Assembly: GCA_030605515.1 (NCBI GenBank) | Contig: JAUWIE010000086.1 | Span: forward strand, 1 to 29,631 | Direction of reading: 5' to 3' | Source of the DNA: Thermoplasmatota archaeon | GTDB lineage: Archaea; Thermoplasmatota; E2; DHVEG-1 | DNA: 29,631 nt | Shown: one piece after another, positions 26,931 to 29,631 of the stretch | How the letters are laid out: each line of letters opens with the position of its first letter | Numbering within the stretch: position 1 is the stretch's first letter | The notes under the pieces: generated by a model | The model's input: only the letters and a program-made list of their open reading frames with translations | The model's database searches: none | Told to the model about the DNA's origin: nothing | Program-made: the position numbers and the translations under genes

Positions 26931-28343
26931 ATTGCTTATTTTTGCGGCTAGTTTTTTAATGTATAGTTTTCCCCAGCTAAATGATATTATTGAGCCCAGA
27001 AGATTTGCAACTACAAGAGCCCACCAGATCCCCAAAATTGCTGGGTTAAACATTTGTACAAAAATAAGTGCAAGAATAACTGAAAATACAATTGTCCTGA
27101 GTAATGTTGCAATTAGTGAATAAGTTCCTTTTCCAGTTCCTTGAAACATAGCAGATGATGCAATACCAAAAGCTGCACCTGGATAAAACAAACATGTGAT
27201 TTTTATAAACATTTCAAGATCAGCTACGATTTCAGATGCTCCTTCACCTGTTGTAAAAATCGCTGTTATCTGTGGTGCTAACATAAAAATTATAGCTGCT
27301 ATTACTATCTCAATTAATAATCCTATTTTTATCGCGTACATAAAAGCAGTGTTAATTTTTTTTATAGCTTTAGCTCCAAATGCTGCTCCTGTAACAGATA
27401 TTACGGCTGTTGCCATACCAAGAAGAGGAAGTATTGCAATCATTACCACTCTCCAACCTGTTGAGTAAACAGCAATTCCATTGTCACCGGCATTTGCAAT
27501 CTTAACAATGATGACATTGATTATTATCATTGTAATTGCCATTGAGAGCTGCTGAACTGATGCTGGTAATCCTACTCTAAAAATATCTTTAATTATATCT
27601 TTTTTGAATTTGAAATTTAGAAACTTGAATGATACATAGGTATCCTTTCTGAAAAACAACCAGTAAATTAATATTAATGAGGTTAAAGCCATAGATAGAA
27701 CCGTTGCATATGCTGCACCAGTGACACCAAGACCAAAGGTGTAAATAAAAATCGGGTCTAATATGATATTGATAATACTTCCAAGAATTATTGCGTACAT
27801 TGCACGTTTAACATCTCCTTCACCTCTCAAAATTGCGGTTGCAATATTAATAAAAAAGATGACAATGCTACCAGCAAATATTATCTTACCATAGGATATC
27901 GCCATTCCTGCTGCGTTACCTGCACCCATTAGAATAAAGAGTCTATCAGAAAATATCAAAAGACTAATTGTGTAAATAATTGCGATTAATGTTGTGATTA
28001 CTATTGTATGAATCGCAACATTATCAGCTCCTTTTTTATCTTTTGCTCCAATTCTCCGGGAGATTGCAGATCCACCGCCAATGCCAATACCTACTGATAT
28101 TGATATTGCCATCAAGAAAAAAGGTAAGACATAACCTATTGCTGCAAGCGCGTCTTTACCTGTCTCAGGAACACTAGCGGATGTAAAAAGATTTATTCCA
28201 AAACCTGAGACCCAAAGTGCATCAACAAAATTATAAATGGTCTGAACTGACATTGCAATTATCATTGGTATTGCAAGTGTAAGAATTGCTTTCTTCGGGT
28301 CACCAAGAAGGGTTTTAACGCCATTTGTTTCAGGTTCAACCAT
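26928..28343 (-). CDS. MATE-family multidrug/metabolite efflux transporter
   Basis: A protein of 471 residues, the usual MATE length, with about 12 hydrophobic segments arranged as two related halves. The N-terminus (PKKAILTLAIPMIIAMSVQ, then YNFVDALWVSGFG) and the later GLPASVQQLSMAI segment are the paired start-of-half motifs of MatE proteins. Others are GEGDVKRAMYAII and GIASSAMFQGTGKGTYS at matching places in each half. It would export cationic compounds or metabolites in exchange for Na+ or H+; the substrate cannot be read from sequence. ATG 28343 has GGAG 14 bases upstream, which is rather far. The gene lies 78 bases beyond a small ORF on the same strand and no T-tract lies between them, so co-transcription is possible. 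Confidence 0.9.
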   Translation of the reverse strand: MVEPETNGVKTLLGDPKKAILTLAIPMIIAMSVQTIYNFVDALWVSGFGINLFTSASVPETGKDALAAIGYVLPFFLMAISISVGIGIGGGSAISRRIGAKDKKGADNVAIHTIVITTLIAIIYTISLLIFSDRLFILMGAGNAAGMAISYGKIIFAGSIVIFFINIATAILRGEGDVKRAMYAIILGSIINIILDPIFIYTFGLGVTGAAYATVLSMALTSLILIYWLFFRKDTYVSFKFLNFKFKKDIIKDIFRVGLPASVQQLSMAITMIIINVIIVKIANAGDNGIAVYSTGWRVVMIAILPLLGMATAVISVTGAAFGAKAIKKINTAFMYAIKIGLLIEIVIAAIIFMLAPQITAIFTTGEGASEIVADLEMFIKITCLFYPGAAFGIASSAMFQGTGKGTYSLIATLLRTIVFSVILALIFVQMFNPAILGIWWALVVANLLGSIISFSWGKLYIKKLAAKISN

Positions 28344-28421
28344 ACTTATTACAGGTTCTCCTTTTATTTTTGAGATGAAGTTGAGGAAAGAATGTCCATT
28401 ATTTCAATATTGTGAATTATG
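28344..28421 (-). other. Short spacer before the MATE gene
   Basis: Seventy-eight bases, AT-rich, with GGAG at 28358-28361. No T-tract or clear hairpin is seen, and no confident TATA element. Confidence 0.3.
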
Positions 28422-28541
28422 TTAGTCAATATATTCTACATCACAATGATGACCATCATCTCTATTTTCCCAAAAACAATCAGGAGCCCTCTTTTTTGGA
28501 ATATCTTTTGTATAGATATTTGGAACTGGCCACTGTTTCAT
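28422..28541 (-). CDS. Small Cys/His-rich ORF, 39 residues
   Basis: An ATG-started frame of 39 codons ends at TAA 28422-28424 and begins six bases after the stop of the PEP/pyruvate-binding gene. The product starts MKQWPVPNIYTKDIPKKRAP and has a C-terminal half with PDCFWENRD and GHHCDVEYID, so two Cys and two His lie within 12 residues (C22, H31, H32, C33), which could bind a metal. Composition (Trp, Cys, His, acidic tail) is unlike random AT-rich sequence. The ribosome site is weak (AAGAAA). No family is recognised. It could be a small regulatory or zinc-binding protein co-expressed with the upstream gene, or a remnant of a longer gene. Confidence 0.5.
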   Translation of the reverse strand: MKQWPVPNIYTKDIPKKRAPDCFWENRDDGHHCDVEYID

Positions 28542-28547
28542 ATATGT

Positions 28548-29631
28548 CTATTTTCTTGGTTTTATGATTACTGCATGACCTGATCTTCCATCAAGTTTAA
28601 TAGTCAATGGTGAAGGTAGCTTTATCTGCCTAACATATTTCAGTTCTTTATCTGCTTTATTTTTTTCTAACCACTTCCAATCGATGAAATTTTCATTTGA
28701 ATTATAGGGAACATTGATGTAACCTATTCCTCTAGAGGTAAGATTATGGAAGAAATGTGTTCCTTGAGAAGGTTCAATAATAAAATTTTCAAGTGCAGTT
28801 TCTACTACAACAGAAACACCTGACATTTGACTCCATTTTACAGGAATTCCAAGAAATCTATCCTGTGTTCCCCATCGTCCTGGACCAATTAACATATATG
28901 GCGTGGCTGACTTTACTAGAGTTTCATTTATTTTTCCAACTTCTTCTGCGATTTCAATTGTTTTTGTTTTATCAAAAGTAGCTGATGGTACATATACAAT
29001 ATTTTCTATCGTCCTAATAATACCATTTCCAAGTGCTTTATCTGAATGTATAAAAATATTATCTCTGTTGATATTTTCGTTTAAATGGATTTCAATATAT
29101 TCATGTGATGGAACCAGAGGTCGTAATTGAAGTATTGCAAAAGTAGGTAAAGATTCTTTATTTTTATCTATGTTTACTGCAAACTCAATTTCTATGGGAC
29201 ATCCCATACCTCTTTGTCCTATATCAAGAATATCTTGTAATATTGATGCAAGTGGGAAAACATCATATTTTAAAACACCTGCAAAAGTAATCAGTGGTGG
29301 TCCTTTATCAGAAAGACTATCCCGTATCATACCATCGTTTCTATCATAAATACTTGCAATGGAGTCAAGGGTTCCATCATTTTTTATGTCATCAATATTG
29401 ATTTTATTAAGGGTTGAATCATCTTTTTCAGATAGATGCACGTTTTTCTCTAAAGTATCAACTACATAGAGTTCTTTTTGTGAATTCTTTAATATAAGAT
29501 CTGCAGATGAAAACTCAGGGGTGATCTCTGGATAGCTTGGTGAAAATCGTAAAACTTTTTCTCCACCAACAACAGTTTTTCCAAGACCTGCTGCAACACT
29601 TGCTATACCATCTTCTGTTGTTTGATGACCA
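28548..29631 (-). CDS. PEP/pyruvate-binding domain protein (PEP synthase-like), C-terminal part, runs off right edge
   Basis: The last 360 residues are present, and the frame is open through the right edge. An in-frame GTG at 29441 is internal, because the upstream codons give clear family sequence (EDGIASVAAGLGKTVVGGEK, the nucleotide-binding-type block of PPDK_N domains). Further matches are SLSDKGPPLITFAGVLKY, the block ending GCPIEIEFAV, AILQLRPL, then GPGRWGTQDRFLGIPVKWSQ and PSQGTHFFHNLTSRGIGY. The last two are typical of long proteins that carry a PEP/pyruvate-binding domain but lack the PEP-utiliser swivel and C-terminal domains of true PEP synthase. The chain ends in basic residues shortly after. 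Its reaction is not established; a phosphotransfer or ATP-dependent role is inferred. A 39-codon ORF follows after six bases. Confidence 0.78.
   Translation of the reverse strand, partial: GHQTTEDGIASVAAGLGKTVVGGEKVLRFSPSYPEITPEFSSADLILKNSQKELYVVDTLEKNVHLSEKDDSTLNKINIDDIKNDGTLDSIASIYDRNDGMIRDSLSDKGPPLITFAGVLKYDVFPLASILQDILDIGQRGMGCPIEIEFAVNIDKNKESLPTFAILQLRPLVPSHEYIEIHLNENINRDNIFIHSDKALGNGIIRTIENIVYVPSATFDKTKTIEIAEEVGKINETLVKSATPYMLIGPGRWGTQDRFLGIPVKWSQMSGVSVVVETALENFIIEPSQGTHFFHNLTSRGIGYINVPYNSNENFIDWKWLEKNKADKELKYVRQIKLPSPLTIKLDGRSGHAVIIKPRK

Noticed and set aside
29439..29441. GTG as the true start of the PEP/pyruvate-binding gene
   Set aside because: Codons upstream are open to the window edge and give recognisable nucleotide-binding-domain sequence, so the GTG is internal and the gene is truncated by the edge.

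Overview
The window is AT-rich and reads as archaeal, most likely a Thermoplasmata-type euryarchaeon of the marine-sediment kind (MBG-D and relatives); that placement is an inference. Directly visible support: TATA elements of the form GAAATATTTAA lie about 45-60 bases upstream of most start codons, T-tracts rather than clear hairpins follow the genes, one promoter implies a leaderless mRNA, and three secreted proteins share a signal peptide ending in a GAxxxPxISG motif. No tRNA, rRNA, CRISPR array, transposase or integrase was seen.

Region 1 (1-22383, all minus strand) is a locus of secreted proteins. From right to left: a papain-family (C1A) peptidase with a cohesin-like domain and a dockerin (22383-19702); a 3156-residue protein combining LamG, RHS repeats, a sequon-free charged region, CARDB-like and ThuA-like domains, two NosD beta-helices and a dockerin (19558-10088); a three-gene unit made of a second C1A peptidase with beta-helices, FnIII, LamG and dockerin (9941-4383) and two tandem paralogues with Asp-boxes and dockerins (4376-2619 and 2612-843); and, running off the left edge, the N-terminus of a protein with a gingipain-type (C25) propeptide. 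All five complete proteins end in a dockerin pair bracketed by cysteines and finish in a Cys-Cys tail, in two sequence classes. The likely theme is surface-associated digestion of protein and perhaps glycan, held together by dockerin contacts.

Region 2 (22503-26920) is metabolic. A nickel-pincer racemase homologue of the LarA family is transcribed leftward. From a shared TATA element, a three-gene operon runs rightward: a COG0579/GlpA-like FAD oxidoreductase with a C-terminal BFD iron-sulfur domain, a COG0446-type FAD/NAD oxidoreductase, and a small four-cysteine DUF1667 protein. Together they look like a 2-hydroxyacid or glycerol-3-phosphate oxidation module.

Region 3 (26928-29631, minus strand) holds a MATE-family transporter, a 39-codon Cys/His-rich small ORF, and the C-terminal part of a PEP/pyruvate-binding domain protein that runs off the right edge.
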